Shown: positions 1 to 9,547, numbered from the stretch's first letter. The stretch is 64,000 nucleotides of DNA from CAWCCP01 sp963701245 (GCA_963701245.1 OY969576.1:248001-312000); one strand, 5' to 3'. The notes: generated from the letters alone by a model not told the origin. Made by a program: numbers and translations.

Positions 1-132
1 CACGTACCAGGTTGGCCGCAGGAGAGCGGTCAATCCGGCAATAGCATTAAATAGACCAGATAATATCATCATGAAACCTGCAAAGAATACCCAACCAGTC
101 CAATGACTATATGTTTGACTACTTGTTGCCAT
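1..132 (-). CDS. DUF7144-like small membrane protein (3' part cut by window edge)
   Basis: The reverse strand reads MATSSQTYSHWTGWVFFAGF and continues MMILSGLFNAIAGLTALLRP to the edge, so only the first 44 residues are visible. It is clearly a paralogue of the complete gene at 817-1218, which opens MATRNSSPSNWVGWAYFAGY followed by the same MMI.G...AI.GLT pattern. Residues from about 15 form the first hydrophobic segment. A GGAGGG ribosome binding site lies about 6 nt before the ATG. The function of this family of small multi-pass proteins is unknown. Confidence 0.8.
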   Translation of the reverse strand, partial: MATSSQTYSHWTGWVFFAGFMMILSGLFNAIAGLTALLRPTWYV

Positions 133-314
133 AATTGTCCCTCCGTTTATTAAACGTACCTTATGAGTTTACTATTTACCTATACTATAAATTAGTCAAT
201 ACATAAAAAATATAATGTCCCTATTATTTGTGATATTTCTAACGAATAATCTATTGATCAATGGAGCTTTGCTTTTTTGGGATGTACTATCAACGTGACA
301 GCTTCATTTCCTGG

Positions 315-320
315 TACAAT
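315..320 (+). promoter_or_regulatory. -10 box placed for a leaderless transcript of the K+ channel gene
   Basis: TACAAT ends exactly 7 nt before the ATG at 328 and no Shine-Dalgarno sequence is present. Transcription would therefore start at or next to the A of the start codon. No good -35 hexamer is seen at standard spacing. The call rests on the pattern recurring at several other genes here. Confidence 0.45.
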
Positions 321-327
321 TACCATC

Positions 328-705
328 ATGAATAAAGGAAAAATACAGCCCAAAAAAAGGCTTACAACCGCCGAAGAATTTAATCGTCATGCCTACCATT
401 ATCTCGTCGGGTTAGCGATTGCCACCGTGGCAACTGGAACAATAGTTTATCATGTTTCCGAAAAATTAAATTGGGTTGATGCCTACTACTTTAGCGTCGT
501 CACATTATCTACCGTCGGCTACGGCGATATCGTACCGCATACGGCTTTTGATAAAATCTTTACCACCTTTTATATATTTATTGGAGTAGGCATAATTACG
601 ACTTTTCTGTCTGTATCAATGCGCCGCCGATCAGAAATATTCAAGGCAAAACGTTTTGATATTCAAAATGATAAAGACAATAGCGAAACGACAAGCGATA
701 TGTAG
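328..705 (+). CDS. Two-TM potassium channel protein (Ion_trans_2)
   Basis: A 125-residue pore protein. The first TM is at about residues 25-42, followed by a pore helix and the K+ selectivity filter TVGYGD at residues 62-67, then the second TM at about 75-95 and a charged cytoplasmic tail. This is the minimal KcsA-like pore without a regulatory RCK domain, so it would work as a tetramer that passes K+ across the membrane. The frame is open from 277, but the ATG at 328 is preferred because it begins a typical cytosolic N-terminus and sits 7 nt after a TACAAT box. It stands alone on the plus strand among minus-strand stress genes. Confidence 0.85.
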   Translation: MNKGKIQPKKRLTTAEEFNRHAYHYLVGLAIATVATGTIVYHVSEKLNWVDAYYFSVVTLSTVGYGDIVPHTAFDKIFTTFYIFIGVGIITTFLSVSMRRRSEIFKAKRFDIQNDKDNSETTSDM

Positions 706-816
706 GAATTTAATGAATAGGCAAAATGGTTTCTCGATGTATCGGTATACTTTCTTAGCATATCGTGTCTTGGTAGTGTGCGCTACACGCAAGTACGAAT
801 AACAGTGAGATACTTT

Positions 817-1218
817 TTAGTCTGCGCCAAGCTCATTGCCATGTACGAGCAGCGCATAGATGACAAGGATATCGACGATAATAATTAAAATTGACCATAG
901 CGGATAGGCGTCCATAAATGCCATGTTTATAAGAATGCTTAATCCGGCTAAAAATATTGCTACAACCCGGGCCCATAACGCTCCACGAAATAATTCGTAA
1001 CCTGCCATAAAGATTATGATGCCAAGAATCAGGCTCACCCATCCCCAGGTTCTGTAATCAAAGACCAGAAGATGATTCTGAGATACCACATAGTAACTTT
1101 GTCTGAAGATTCCCGTAAGACCGCTTATAGCCTGTAATCCTCCAAGGATCATCATCATGTAACCTGCAAAATATGCCCATCCTACCCAATTGCTGGGAGA
1201 ACTATTACGAGTCGCCAT
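817..1218 (-). CDS. DUF7144-like four-TM membrane protein
   Basis: 133 residues with four hydrophobic segments (about 14-34, 58-75, 80-100 and 105-125) and the N-terminal WVGWAYFAGYMM motif typical of this small actinobacterial-type family. It duplicates the truncated gene at 1-132, so the window begins inside a tandem paralogue pair. The start is supported by an AGGAGGG-type ribosome binding site a few bases upstream. No catalytic motif is visible and the role is unknown. The neighbours (DUF1269, HdeD-like) suggest an envelope or general-stress setting, which is inference. Confidence 0.8.
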   Translation of the reverse strand: MATRNSSPSNWVGWAYFAGYMMMILGGLQAISGLTGIFRQSYYVVSQNHLLVFDYRTWGWVSLILGIIIFMAGYELFRGALWARVVAIFLAGLSILINMAFMDAYPLWSILIIIVDILVIYALLVHGNELGAD

Positions 1219-1326
1219 ATACCCTCCTTAAGATCCATCCAAATTGCTTGCATCTTCATAATTGTTTAATGAATTTCTGCTATTTAAGAAGTATTTGTAT
1301 ATATTTATCTGATACCCAAAAAAGCT

Positions 1327-1896
1327 CTATGTCTTTTTGTCATTTGTTTCAGTGTTGCCATTTGAATTCTTTAGTACCTCAGTAGTACTTTTTGGTACTG
1401 TGCCACTATGAACTTTTTTACCTCCTTCCTTTGACATTTCCTCTTCGACTTGTTCAACAAAGTCATCCTCGACGATGGCGATTAGTGCTGAGCTGCCGAT
1501 TGGTAAAGAATCGCCTAATTTACCTAGGTTTTTATCATCAAAGCCACTGTCATGCATTTTTGCCCAAATACCACCAATGAGTGCTCCTATACCAGCTGGT
1601 AATAGTATCGCACCACCGATAATACCAATAAGCGCGCCAACTGCGCCTCCAGCGATAACGCCTTGTCCACCGCGCCAATCGCCTTGTTCATGTACTTTGA
1701 TTTTGCTTCGTTCTGTTTTTTCGATGTAGGCGGCGCTAATGATTTTAACAATTCCCTCTCGTTGAACTTCTTTTAGGGCTTTATACGCGACCTTCGCAGT
1801 ATCAACATCATCAAACATTGCTGCAACAAATGAAATTGCCAAACCTTCAGTACTATTTTCCGTTGCTGTTTTTGTATCGGTCGTAGTAGTAGCCAT
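1327..1896 (-). CDS. DUF1269-type membrane-associated protein with glycine-rich hairpin
   Basis: 189 residues. Residues 20-70 form an alpha/beta region that starts LAISFVAAMFDDVDTAKVAY, as in DUF1269 proteins. Residues 78-112 are a Gly/Ala-rich hydrophobic hairpin (GGQGVIAGGAVGALIGIIGG) that could enter the membrane. Residues 130-155 are a second soluble strand-helix ending in an acidic helix, and the last 30 residues are a polar Ser/Thr/Asn tail. Biochemical function is not established for the family. It is encoded singly, with an AAGGGGG-type ribosome binding site before the ATG, among other small envelope proteins on the same strand. Confidence 0.75.
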   Translation of the reverse strand: MATTTTDTKTATENSTEGLAISFVAAMFDDVDTAKVAYKALKEVQREGIVKIISAAYIEKTERSKIKVHEQGDWRGGQGVIAGGAVGALIGIIGGAILLPAGIGALIGGIWAKMHDSGFDDKNLGKLGDSLPIGSSALIAIVEDDFVEQVEEEMSKEGGKKVHSGTVPKSTTEVLKNSNGNTETNDKKT

Positions 1897-2005
1897 GCTG
1901 CCCCCTTCTTATTGTGATAATTATTTCTTACACTCACGCCAATTTTAACATAGCTGCAATATTTAGGATGTTGAAATTATTTCGTATGGATGAATTATGT
2001 TTTAG

Positions 2006-2224
2006 TTAGTGCCGCACGAGAGCCACGACCATACTTATGAGACTGAGCACCGTAATCAGGATTCCGGCAATCAGAAGAAAACTAAGTCCCAGATGTAAAT
2101 GTGCGACATCTTCGAACGTTGCTCTGTATTGCAAGGTGTTGCGCAAACTAGCCACAAAGATGAGAAGCAAACTGCCAAAGATAAAACCGAGCGATGACCA
2201 TAGTATCGTATTATCTCGATCCAT
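2006..2224 (-). CDS. Small two-TM membrane protein
   Basis: 72 residues with two hydrophobic helices (about 8-26 and 46-68) joined by a short polar loop containing His residues. I do not recognise the family. It lies 12 nt after the HdeD-like gene and most likely shares its transcript. The size and composition are consistent with an accessory membrane protein, and nothing more can be said. Confidence 0.6.
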   Translation of the reverse strand: MDRDNTILWSSLGFIFGSLLLIFVASLRNTLQYRATFEDVAHLHLGLSFLLIAGILITVLSLISMVVALVRH

Positions 2225-2236
2225 TTTGACTCGATG

Positions 2237-2785
2237 TTACCTTTTTGCTCCTACGTCTAGTTGCTTTGGCATGTCCATTGCAACCGCAATAAGTATAGGA
2301 CCAGTAATAAGTGCGTACAGGCCTAAGACCCAAACAAACGCCACACCACCATTCACTGGTTCAAGCAGGACGATTATGCCAACAATTAATGCTAAAGCTC
2401 CAGCAATGACCATCATGATACGATGACCCGCAGAGATACTTTCCAAAAACGCCCCCACAATATCAAAAACTCCACGGAATATTAAGGCAAAACCAATCAA
2501 TAAGATAAACGTGGCGAATGTTACGTGTGGGTGTCGTAACAGAAAGACACCGATGCCAATCTGTAGAACTGAGATCAATATCTTTAAGAACCAGGAGCCT
2601 GTAGCATGACCCATATGGAAAATGCCAGTAATAAGATTGATTATTCCACTAGCCAGAACAAACGTGGCAAACAGATATAATAAAGTTACTATTGTTAAGC
2701 CTGGCCAAAACACAGCGGCAATGCCGAACAAGACTGCGACAATGCCTTCGGCAATGGCGAGTCCACGTAACGTACTCATTTCCAT
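2237..2785 (-). CDS. HdeD-family membrane protein (DUF308)
   Basis: 182 residues with six predicted TM helices arranged as repeated two-helix units (GIAAVFWPGLTIVTLLYLFA, then GVFLLRHPHVTFATFILLIG), the internal repeat typical of HdeD/DUF308 proteins. In enterobacteria HdeD is linked to acid resistance, but in other phyla the role is unknown. A GGAGGG ribosome binding site precedes the ATG, so this gene has a conventional leader. It forms a likely operon with the 72-residue protein just downstream. Confidence 0.85.
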   Translation of the reverse strand: MEMSTLRGLAIAEGIVAVLFGIAAVFWPGLTIVTLLYLFATFVLASGIINLITGIFHMGHATGSWFLKILISVLQIGIGVFLLRHPHVTFATFILLIGFALIFRGVFDIVGAFLESISAGHRIMMVIAGALALIVGIIVLLEPVNGGVAFVWVLGLYALITGPILIAVAMDMPKQLDVGAKR

Positions 2786-2926
2786 GGTATTCCCTCCTAA
2801 AACTTATATTAAGCTAACTTATGCTCTTTGTTGGCAATATTGTCAATATAAATTACTAAATTCTGTGGATAATACACTACAGTAGACTACGGCTATGGGT
2901 AGCGTAAACCGTAAAAACCTTAATTT

Positions 2927-3445
2927 CTAGAAGTAAGAATCATAAACTACAGGTTCTGTGTCTTGAGGGATCAATGCGACCGAGTAGTCTTCATTAAATA
3001 TGACCCTGTTTCTCAATGAGGAAATCATACTATTCCAGTTAGATTCCCAAGTCCGAAATATACCAAGTTGTATTGCGTCGGCTGGCTCTATGTCAGCCAG
3101 CTTTAACATCTCTATTAGTTCAGGATGGGGATCAACGACATTTTCTCTAATATCAAAGAAACCAAGCGGTAAATATCTCACATCGGAATTCTCGGTCATA
3201 CGTCCATTGGGTGAGCCGTATGGTGAGTTAAATCGCAGACCCATTAGCCATGTTCCGTCTTGCAAAGGCGTATAGGTTGGTTCACACAGTACTGCCAATT
3301 CGTCACCAACATTCGATAATTCGCCTAACAAACCGGATTGGACCACAGCACCCATAGCTTCATTTTGTAACATGGCAAAGCTAAATGAAGCTTTGGCGGT
3401 CATTAGCTCAGTGTGCCCACTTGTGAGCGGTTCTCCGGATTTCAT
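2927..3445 (-). CDS. Hypothetical soluble protein
   Basis: 172 residues, no signal peptide, no TM helix, balanced composition. I do not recognise the family. A TATACT box ends 7 nt before the ATG and no ribosome binding site is present, which fits leaderless expression. The 5' end lies 112 bp from the left end of the first IS701-type element. That gap holds no gene I can support. Confidence 0.6.
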   Translation of the reverse strand: MKSGEPLTSGHTELMTAKASFSFAMLQNEAMGAVVQSGLLGELSNVGDELAVLCEPTYTPLQDGTWLMGLRFNSPYGSPNGRMTENSDVRYLPLGFFDIRENVVDPHPELIEMLKLADIEPADAIQLGIFRTWESNWNSMISSLRNRVIFNEDYSVALIPQDTEPVVYDSYF

Positions 3446-3452
3446 AAAACAA

Positions 3453-3458
3453 AGTATA
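3453..3458 (-). promoter_or_regulatory. -10 box for leaderless transcript of the 2927-3445 gene
   Basis: On the minus strand TATACT is followed by seven bases (TTGTTTT) and then the ATG at 3445. No Shine-Dalgarno sequence fits between them. The geometry is the same as at 315, 9555, 15405 and 52740. Confidence 0.5.
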
Positions 3459-3557
3459 GAATAATAATCCCTAACCGTCTATTACGGCGTGATGACCGGG
3501 AGGATCGCACGTTGCCCAAAAAATAGCCAATAAGTAGCATTTTCAAAGGTTTTTATT

Positions 3558-4741
3558 AACTCACCTTACGCATCACTCCCACTTTCTTGAGTCCTGGGGC
3601 ATACTAAAAGCAGTCAACCTTTCATCAAGGATGTTGCTATGCCAAAACAAAAACAATCCAAGCCCGTCAACGTACCAATGCTTGACCTGTATTCTGACTA
3701 TCTCATCAGCTCATTCGGATTGACCACGGCAACTGGTATGTCGGCCGCCCTGGACGGGTCAGTCGGCCATGACGACGTCACCCGTTTCCTGTCTGCCCGG
3801 GAATATACCAACAAAGACCTCTGGAAACTGGTTAAGCCAACGATCCGGCAGATTGAAACTGACGACGGCATACTGGCTTTGGATGACACCATTGAAGAGA
3901 AGGCCTACACCGACGAAAACGACATCATTGCCTGGCACTATGACCACGTCTTCAACCGGAATGTGAAGGGCGTCAATATTCTCAATATGCTCTACCATAA
4001 CGACCAGGCAACGGTACCCTTGGGGTTTTGCCTGGTCAAGAAAGACGTACCTTTCACTGACCCGAAGACCGGCAAACAAAAACGCAAGTCCTCGGCCACC
4101 AAGAACGAACAGGCCCGTGAGCTCATCGGGGCAGCCATCCAAAACCAGGTGAAGTTTCGCTACTGCCTTGCTGACAGTTGGTTTTCCTCACAGGAAAACA
4201 TGGAGTTCATCGTTGGCAAGGGCAAACACTTCATCTTTGCCCTCAAGAGTAATCGTACGTTTGCAAAAAGTAAGGAGGATAAACTACGAGGAGTATTCCA
4301 CGCAGTCGAATCGCTGGCCTGGGAAGAAAACACTACCAAGACAGGGTACCTCAAAGGCATGAATATGACGGTGCGTATCACCCGTCAAATCTTCACAAAC
4401 GGAGATGACAGTCAGGGTGTTTTGTATCTCGCTACCAGTGATCTGACGCTAGGACATACCGACATAACCACGATCTACCAAAAACGGTGGAAAGTGGAAG
4501 AGTACCACAAGTCCGTAAAGTCCAACCTCGGGCTGGCCAAGTCACCGACCAAACGAGTGAAGACACAAAGTAACCACTTCTTTGCGGCAACCTATGCCTA
4601 CCATAAGCTGGAACGACTGGCGAAAGCGAGCAATCTGAACCACTTTGCCTTAAAGGCAAAGCTATACCTCAAAGCTCAGCAAGCCAGTTTGGCTGAACTT
4701 CAGGTACTCAAAGAAGCTGGAGGTTTTGCGTAAGGTGAGTT
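3558..4741 (+). mobile_element. IS701/IS4-type insertion sequence, copy 1 (1184 bp)
   Basis: The ends are the inverted repeat AACTCACCTTACGCA, found at 3558 and as its complement ending at 4741. One transposase gene fills the element and its stop codon lies in the right repeat region. The copy at 59611-60794 has the same length and encodes an identical protein, so both moved recently. At this copy the flanks read TATT on the left and ATTA on the right, so a clean 4-bp target duplication is not seen, only a 3-bp ATT. Confidence 0.9.
3639..4733 (+). CDS. IS701/IS4-type DDE transposase (copy 1)
   Basis: 364 residues, full length. The RNase-H-fold DDE triad can be placed at Asp82 or Asp83 (ALDDTIEEK), Asp179 (CLADSWFSS) and Glu287 or Glu288 within RWKVEEYHKSVK, the YREK-like signature of IS4-group enzymes. 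The protein is identical to the second copy 56,053 bp downstream. Start ATG lies 81 bp inside the left inverted repeat. The family name (IS701 rather than another IS4 branch) is my recognition without a database search. Confidence 0.9.
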   Translation: MPKQKQSKPVNVPMLDLYSDYLISSFGLTTATGMSAALDGSVGHDDVTRFLSAREYTNKDLWKLVKPTIRQIETDDGILALDDTIEEKAYTDENDIIAWHYDHVFNRNVKGVNILNMLYHNDQATVPLGFCLVKKDVPFTDPKTGKQKRKSSATKNEQARELIGAAIQNQVKFRYCLADSWFSSQENMEFIVGKGKHFIFALKSNRTFAKSKEDKLRGVFHAVESLAWEENTTKTGYLKGMNMTVRITRQIFTNGDDSQGVLYLATSDLTLGHTDITTIYQKRWKVEEYHKSVKSNLGLAKSPTKRVKTQSNHFFAATYAYHKLERLAKASNLNHFALKAKLYLKAQQASLAELQVLKEAGGFA

Positions 4742-4865
4742 ATTAAGAGTGTCTAAAATACTGCATGTATACAGAATTTTAACGTATGTAGTAACTAGTT
4801 AATGCTTATGATAAACACCTTTAATTTAAACAGTAAAAATTTAGTACAATTTTTTAACTTTAGGC

Positions 4866-4871
4866 TATAAT
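4866..4871 (+). promoter_or_regulatory. -10 box upstream of the glycosyltransferase-like gene
   Basis: A consensus TATAAT lies 60 bp before the start at 4932, inside an AT-rich stretch just outside IS copy 1. A GGGGGTGG ribosome binding site follows at about 4914-4921, so this gene has a normal leader. The -35 region is weak. Confidence 0.5.
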
Positions 4872-4931
4872 AGTTACGAACTTGGGATTTATAATTTTAA
4901 GATTAAATATTGTGGGGGTGGATGTTATGGT

Positions 4932-7661
4932 ATGCACAAATCTACTCCACCAACATTTGTAACTAATTACCCTTCTGGTAAAGTTGATTATTTTGGTCGT
5001 AATTTACGATTATTATCACTTGATGAATCAGAACACATACCTCCGATTCGGATTGGCGCTAGTGGTGGAATCGCTGCGTTAATTGTTTCCACGAATCGAT
5101 CGTTTGCCAAGAGTAAACCATCATTTGCGCACTATATGAAGCTAGCAATGTTTTATAATCTGACACTCGTTGTTTTGGCATCAGGTGATTGTCATAAAGA
5201 TGACATTATTGACTACGCCAGTAACTTTCCCGAATTAAGTTGGCTTATCGTAGACGGGCCTTTCAATGAAGCGCTCCTAGGACATTCATTCAAAACTAAT
5301 ACTTCAATATACGCATCACCGGCTGCTCATGATCTGTCTACCAAGCGTAATTTTGGCTTGATACTGAGCCGCTATATGAAGTGGCAAAAGGTAATGTTTT
5401 TAGATGATGATATTAGCTTTCCAAAAGGTTATTTTCAGAAATTAATGAACATGACCCAACATGATAATCTCTTAGTAGCAAGCAATACACGTGACTTTCC
5501 AGATCTATCGGTGGTTACCGGTGCGTTCCAGGATATTTATGGCAAAAAACGTCTCGACACTTTTTTGAACTCACAAGCTTTGGTCGTGAACATTGAAAAT
5601 CAGTGGCTAGGTTTTAGTCCGCAAATATACTGCGAAGACTGGATGTTTATGATGCCCTATATTTTAAAAAATCAGAAGCCAGTGTGGGCAGGCAGTGTCA
5701 AGCAAAATAACTATCGTCGTTATAAAAAGCAACGAGCCTCATACGAAGAAGCGGGCGATCTACTCGCCGAAGGCGTCGCTCGATTAACGATGACTCTGTT
5801 GTCTGAGAATCACCGCTTTGAATCCTATGAAAAAGCACTGCAATCTCTTGTCAAACGGGCTGATACAGTTTTTTGGGAACGAGAAATTTTGCACCGTGCG
5901 ATGTTCATTCGGGATATGCTGGCGCAAATCGATGGCCGATCATTGCACACATACAAACTGCAGCGCATCAAACAGTCTCTACAGAAATCGCTTAATGTAC
6001 TGCTTGGAACTGAATATCAAAATGGCCTACAGGCACCAGAATTAGCCAAGTGGGTCAGAGATTGGGCGGCAGATTTAGCCTATTGGAATGCGGTTACCTT
6101 GACGGAGCTGGTTTCATCGCGACCGACTATCCCTGAAGTACTGAATCATATCGGTATTAAAGAACGGACAAGTTATCAACTTGCGAATCGGGCAAAACCA
6201 GAAAATATATCAAAATCGGATGACGCGAAAGCATATCGCAAAGATACTTTAGCTAGCTTATCGAATGCTCAGCGCACAAGTTCGCAGGTTGACGGCCTTC
6301 AATCTACCCGAAAAATTCAGGACTATATGCACAAAAATAATTTAGGTATGGAAGATATGATCAGAATTGCAAATCGTTTGCGGTATGATCGACCGATTCA
6401 CTTTCTACGCGCAAACAAACCGCTAGCGACAATCGTTGTACTAGTTCGTCAATTTGAAGAACCAGACACTTTCGCTGAACGGGTTAAAGAAGTTGTTGAG
6501 ATGAATAAACGTCAGTTGCCGATTCACTGTGTCATCTGGATAGTTCCCGATAATAGTAGTCAGTCAAAACCAAGTCTGCGTTTATATCGTGAATATCTAA
6601 TAGCCAGAGTCATGCTGGAAACGGCAGGCACAAATATTCGACTGTTATCCTGTATTGGCAGAGTTTCGAGCGAACAACCGATACAGGCCGTGAATGAGGA
6701 GTACACGCGTGTCATCGCGTTGATGTATTGGAAAGTATCGGCTATCAATTCTAACGCTCATCCGATGTTCGTAGTCAATTCACGAAATGAAGTTCTTTTT
6801 AATGGGACGCTTATGAATTTTATCGACAACAAATTCAGCACCACCACAACGGAATTACCTATTGCTCTTCAAAAGTTACGTCGATCAGCGCAAAACAAGG
6901 ATGTACCGTTTAGTGATGACTTACTCTCTACTGAGCATGTACGGTCTCGATTAATTGTGCACCATGCCAATAGAGATTCGAAATTTTCTATGATCAACAG
7001 AATCTCTAAATCTACATTGGCTATGCGATTTGCACTAAGAAGAGCTAAACTATCTTGGTTGATAATTGATGACCGGCATTATTCGACTGAGATACACGAC
7101 AGTAGAGCATTTGATATGTTAATCTATGCTCAACGCGTCACCGCCGTACTTATTCCGTATAACGCCGAACAAAGATATGCACTTGCCTCTGTGAAGCTAG
7201 CACTTGATGTGTTAAAACAAGTCAATTGGCAAAAAGGCAGTCATGCCGAAATCATGCTGATTGTCTATGGTCCGGCATCGAACTCTGAATTACACCGCTA
7301 TCGTACATCCCTTATTGAGGCCGTTGAAGCCTATATAGAACTGCCGGAAAGTGTCTTTCTGATGTCTACATTGATTAGAGACGGCAGCATCTCGAGAGCT
7401 AATTTACAACCCTGCGAAGCGATTATTCGCTACGAACACTGGCTGGAAAACGATATGATTTTGCCTAAAATAACTTGGATCGGGCCAAAGTCCAATCACG
7501 AATATATACCAATGCAGTACCATTGGTATCAACGTAATGTAGCTGGCAAGCTCGCCATGGTCAATTCCAATAACCGGGGAGATATTGACGGTCCTGGGCC
7601 TGATCTTGTCCAGGCATCACTAGTATTTCATTTTACTTCCCTGCTGCAATCTATTTATTAA
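4932..7661 (+). CDS. Large glycosyltransferase-like protein
   Basis: 909 residues. Residues about 40-270 look like a GT-A nucleotide-sugar fold: strands ending in the triple-Asp motif FLDDDIS (Asp158-160), which in such enzymes binds the metal and sugar nucleotide, and a later CEDW motif (Glu235-Asp236) resembling the catalytic-base region. Residues about 480-600 contain a second Rossmann-like strand pattern (ATIVVLV and HCVIWIVPDN), so a second, perhaps degenerate, transferase domain is possible. There is no signal peptide or clear TM helix. An MFS transporter follows 52 bp downstream on the same strand. Substrate is unknown. The open frame starts at 4932 after two closely spaced out-of-frame ATGs. 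Confidence 0.6.
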   Translation: MHKSTPPTFVTNYPSGKVDYFGRNLRLLSLDESEHIPPIRIGASGGIAALIVSTNRSFAKSKPSFAHYMKLAMFYNLTLVVLASGDCHKDDIIDYASNFPELSWLIVDGPFNEALLGHSFKTNTSIYASPAAHDLSTKRNFGLILSRYMKWQKVMFLDDDISFPKGYFQKLMNMTQHDNLLVASNTRDFPDLSVVTGAFQDIYGKKRLDTFLNSQALVVNIENQWLGFSPQIYCEDWMFMMPYILKNQKPVWAGSVKQNNYRRYKKQRASYEEAGDLLAEGVARLTMTLLSENHRFESYEKALQSLVKRADTVFWEREILHRAMFIRDMLAQIDGRSLHTYKLQRIKQSLQKSLNVLLGTEYQNGLQAPELAKWVRDWAADLAYWNAVTLTELVSSRPTIPEVLNHIGIKERTSYQLANRAKPENISKSDDAKAYRKDTLASLSNAQRTSSQVDGLQSTRKIQDYMHKNNLGMEDMIRIANRLRYDRPIHFLRANKPLATIVVLVRQFEEPDTFAERVKEVVEMNKRQLPIHCVIWIVPDNSSQSKPSLRLYREYLIARVMLETAGTNIRLLSCIGRVSSEQPIQAVNEEYTRVIALMYWKVSAINSNAHPMFVVNSRNEVLFNGTLMNFIDNKFSTTTTELPIALQKLRRSAQNKDVPFSDDLLSTEHVRSRLIVHHANRDSKFSMINRISKSTLAMRFALRRAKLSWLIIDDRHYSTEIHDSRAFDMLIYAQRVTAVLIPYNAEQRYALASVKLALDVLKQVNWQKGSHAEIMLIVYGPASNSELHRYRTSLIEAVEAYIELPESVFLMSTLIRDGSISRANLQPCEAIIRYEHWLENDMILPKITWIGPKSNHEYIPMQYHWYQRNVAGKLAMVNSNNRGDIDGPGPDLVQASLVFHFTSLLQSIY

Positions 7662-7713
7662 TTCGTCATAACCTTCGTTACAATATGTACATCGAAATGT
7701 ACACACAAATCCT

Positions 7714-8904
7714 ATGATCGAAGCTACAGAGCGTCTGATACTCAAAAGGCTAAAACCATTATATTGGGCTGCTTTTTTTCAAGGCTTTGTACTCTGGTAT
7801 GCCATTGAAAAATTATTTATGGTAAGCATCGGTTTTAATAATGCGACGATTGCTCTCGCCACATCTTTGTACGTAGTGGTGATGTTGATCATGAATGTTC
7901 CTTACGGTGTATTGGCGGATCGTTGGAGCCGTAAAGGAGTATTGTTTATAGCCATTGTAATGTTGATACTTGCATCTATTGTGTGCGGACTGAGTCATAC
8001 CTACATTCAATACTTGATTGGCTTTATGTTATGGGGCATGTTTTACGCTGGTTATACGGGAACGTACGATTCGATTATTTACGATCTTGTACTGGAGGAA
8101 ACTGGTTCGCCAAACGGTTTTGAAAAGTTGTACGGCCGCGTGCAAGTCTATGATTCAATTGCACTCGTAATCGGCTCGGCTGCCGGTGGTGTTATCGGTC
8201 ACGCCTTTGGTCTTCGGATTGACTATTATCTTACTGCTGTTTTTGTTAGTTTCTCACTTATCTCGCTGTACTTTTTTCATGAACCGACCCTGCATAAAAA
8301 GGCCGTTGTTTTGCCGATTCGACACCATCTTAAAGAAATTGTATCCAGTGTCACACATTCGATTATCATGCTTTGGATTACGATTGCAGTCATTTGTAAT
8401 GTCCTGGTGTTGCGTTTGGTGGCAGAATTTTCGGCGTTATGGTACCTCGGCTTGAAATTACCAGAAAGTTGGTACGGACCAGCGGCGGTACTCTTTTTTA
8501 TTGGCTTTGGGGTTGGCGGTTATGCGGCGCCATGGGTAAGTCGATCAGCGCTTCGTAGCTTAGGTGTCACTGGATTGGCGATTATCGCCAGTGCCGGTTT
8601 ATTCACCCACCATCCCTTGCTAATAATACTGTGCTTCGCGCTCCTTATTAGCTGTATGCTGAATATTAGTGTCGTAGTAAACCGGTATCTGCACGACCTG
8701 CTAACGTCACGCATTCGCGCTGGTGCTTCGTCATTACTAACGACCGCCGGTTACGTCGTTTTTATTCCAACTGGCATCATTTTCGGTATAATCAGCCGAG
8801 ATCACGGAATATTTATCGCGTCATGGTTCGTGACCATTCCTTTAGTCGTACTTTTTGCTGCATTACTTGCAATTGTGCTACATCAAAAGAAAAATAACGA
8901 GTGA
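7714..8904 (+). CDS. MFS transporter
   Basis: 396 residues with about 12 TM helices. The conserved motif A of major facilitator proteins is clear in the loop between TM2 and TM3 (GVLADRWSRKGV). This is the usual length for a single-polypeptide facilitator. It follows the glycosyltransferase-like gene in the same direction, and co-transcription is plausible but not proven. The substrate cannot be read from sequence. It ends 16 bp from the converging gene on the minus strand. Confidence 0.85.
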   Translation: MIEATERLILKRLKPLYWAAFFQGFVLWYAIEKLFMVSIGFNNATIALATSLYVVVMLIMNVPYGVLADRWSRKGVLFIAIVMLILASIVCGLSHTYIQYLIGFMLWGMFYAGYTGTYDSIIYDLVLEETGSPNGFEKLYGRVQVYDSIALVIGSAAGGVIGHAFGLRIDYYLTAVFVSFSLISLYFFHEPTLHKKAVVLPIRHHLKEIVSSVTHSIIMLWITIAVICNVLVLRLVAEFSALWYLGLKLPESWYGPAAVLFFIGFGVGGYAAPWVSRSALRSLGVTGLAIIASAGLFTHHPLLIILCFALLISCMLNISVVVNRYLHDLLTSRIRAGASSLLTTAGYVVFIPTGIIFGIISRDHGIFIASWFVTIPLVVLFAALLAIVLHQKKNNE

Positions 8905-8920
8905 GATATAAACTTTAGGC

Positions 8921-9547
8921 TTACGGCATTGTAAAGCTATTCAGTTGCTCGGCATAGCTGAGCAATAGCGCATTTGGGCAATGTCGTTGGGGGTAAAAAT
9001 AAGCAATGCGCTGGTCAGCGAGTAGTTTGTGATAGGCGGGTGTTCGCCCTTTCAGTGGCTGGAACGAGACATTTATACCGTTGACACAGGCTTGTACCGT
9101 CGGGACGGCGGAAAAAACATTCGGGACTGGTAGACTCGCATCATCGTCCATCGCAATGACTGACTGTTGGATATCGACTGCACTGACGATATGAAGTGTC
9201 GTTGGCTCAGAACGATCGTACGAATAGAGTACCTGACCGAGATTCGGATTCATCTGGGGTAATACAATACGCGCTTCAGGTACATATAAATTGCCTGTCA
9301 TTGGATCTTCGGCTAAGGGCTGGTTGATGGTGCCAAGATTTTGGGCAATCAGATCAGCAGCGCGCTGGTTGTCTAAAAGTTGTAGTTGATTGTTGTCGGA
9401 GTTGAGTGCGTCCACGAGATTATACAAGCTAAGTCCGATTACTAGGAACATTAAAACTAAGCTGAAAGAAAATAGTAGTTTATATTTGAAGTGAACTTTC
9501 TTTATCCGTTTTACATGCTTGTGATGCGTCGCATGTCTTTTTTTCAT
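8921..9547 (-). CDS. Single-TM anchored exported protein of unknown function
   Basis: 208 residues from the ATG chosen here. A very basic His/Lys-rich N-terminus is followed by one TM helix (about 25-45, LLFSFSLVLMFLVIGLSLYN) and a roughly 160-residue outside domain with two cysteines. I do not recognise the family. The frame is open to a TTG at 9556, but the ATG at 9547 lies exactly 7 nt after TATATT, matching the leaderless pattern. The next gene upstream on this strand is the CtlX-type hydrolase, 48 bp away. Confidence 0.65.
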   Translation of the reverse strand: MKKRHATHHKHVKRIKKVHFKYKLLFSFSLVLMFLVIGLSLYNLVDALNSDNNQLQLLDNQRAADLIAQNLGTINQPLAEDPMTGNLYVPEARIVLPQMNPNLGQVLYSYDRSEPTTLHIVSAVDIQQSVIAMDDDASLPVPNVFSAVPTVQACVNGINVSFQPLKGRTPAYHKLLADQRIAYFYPQRHCPNALLLSYAEQLNSFTMP

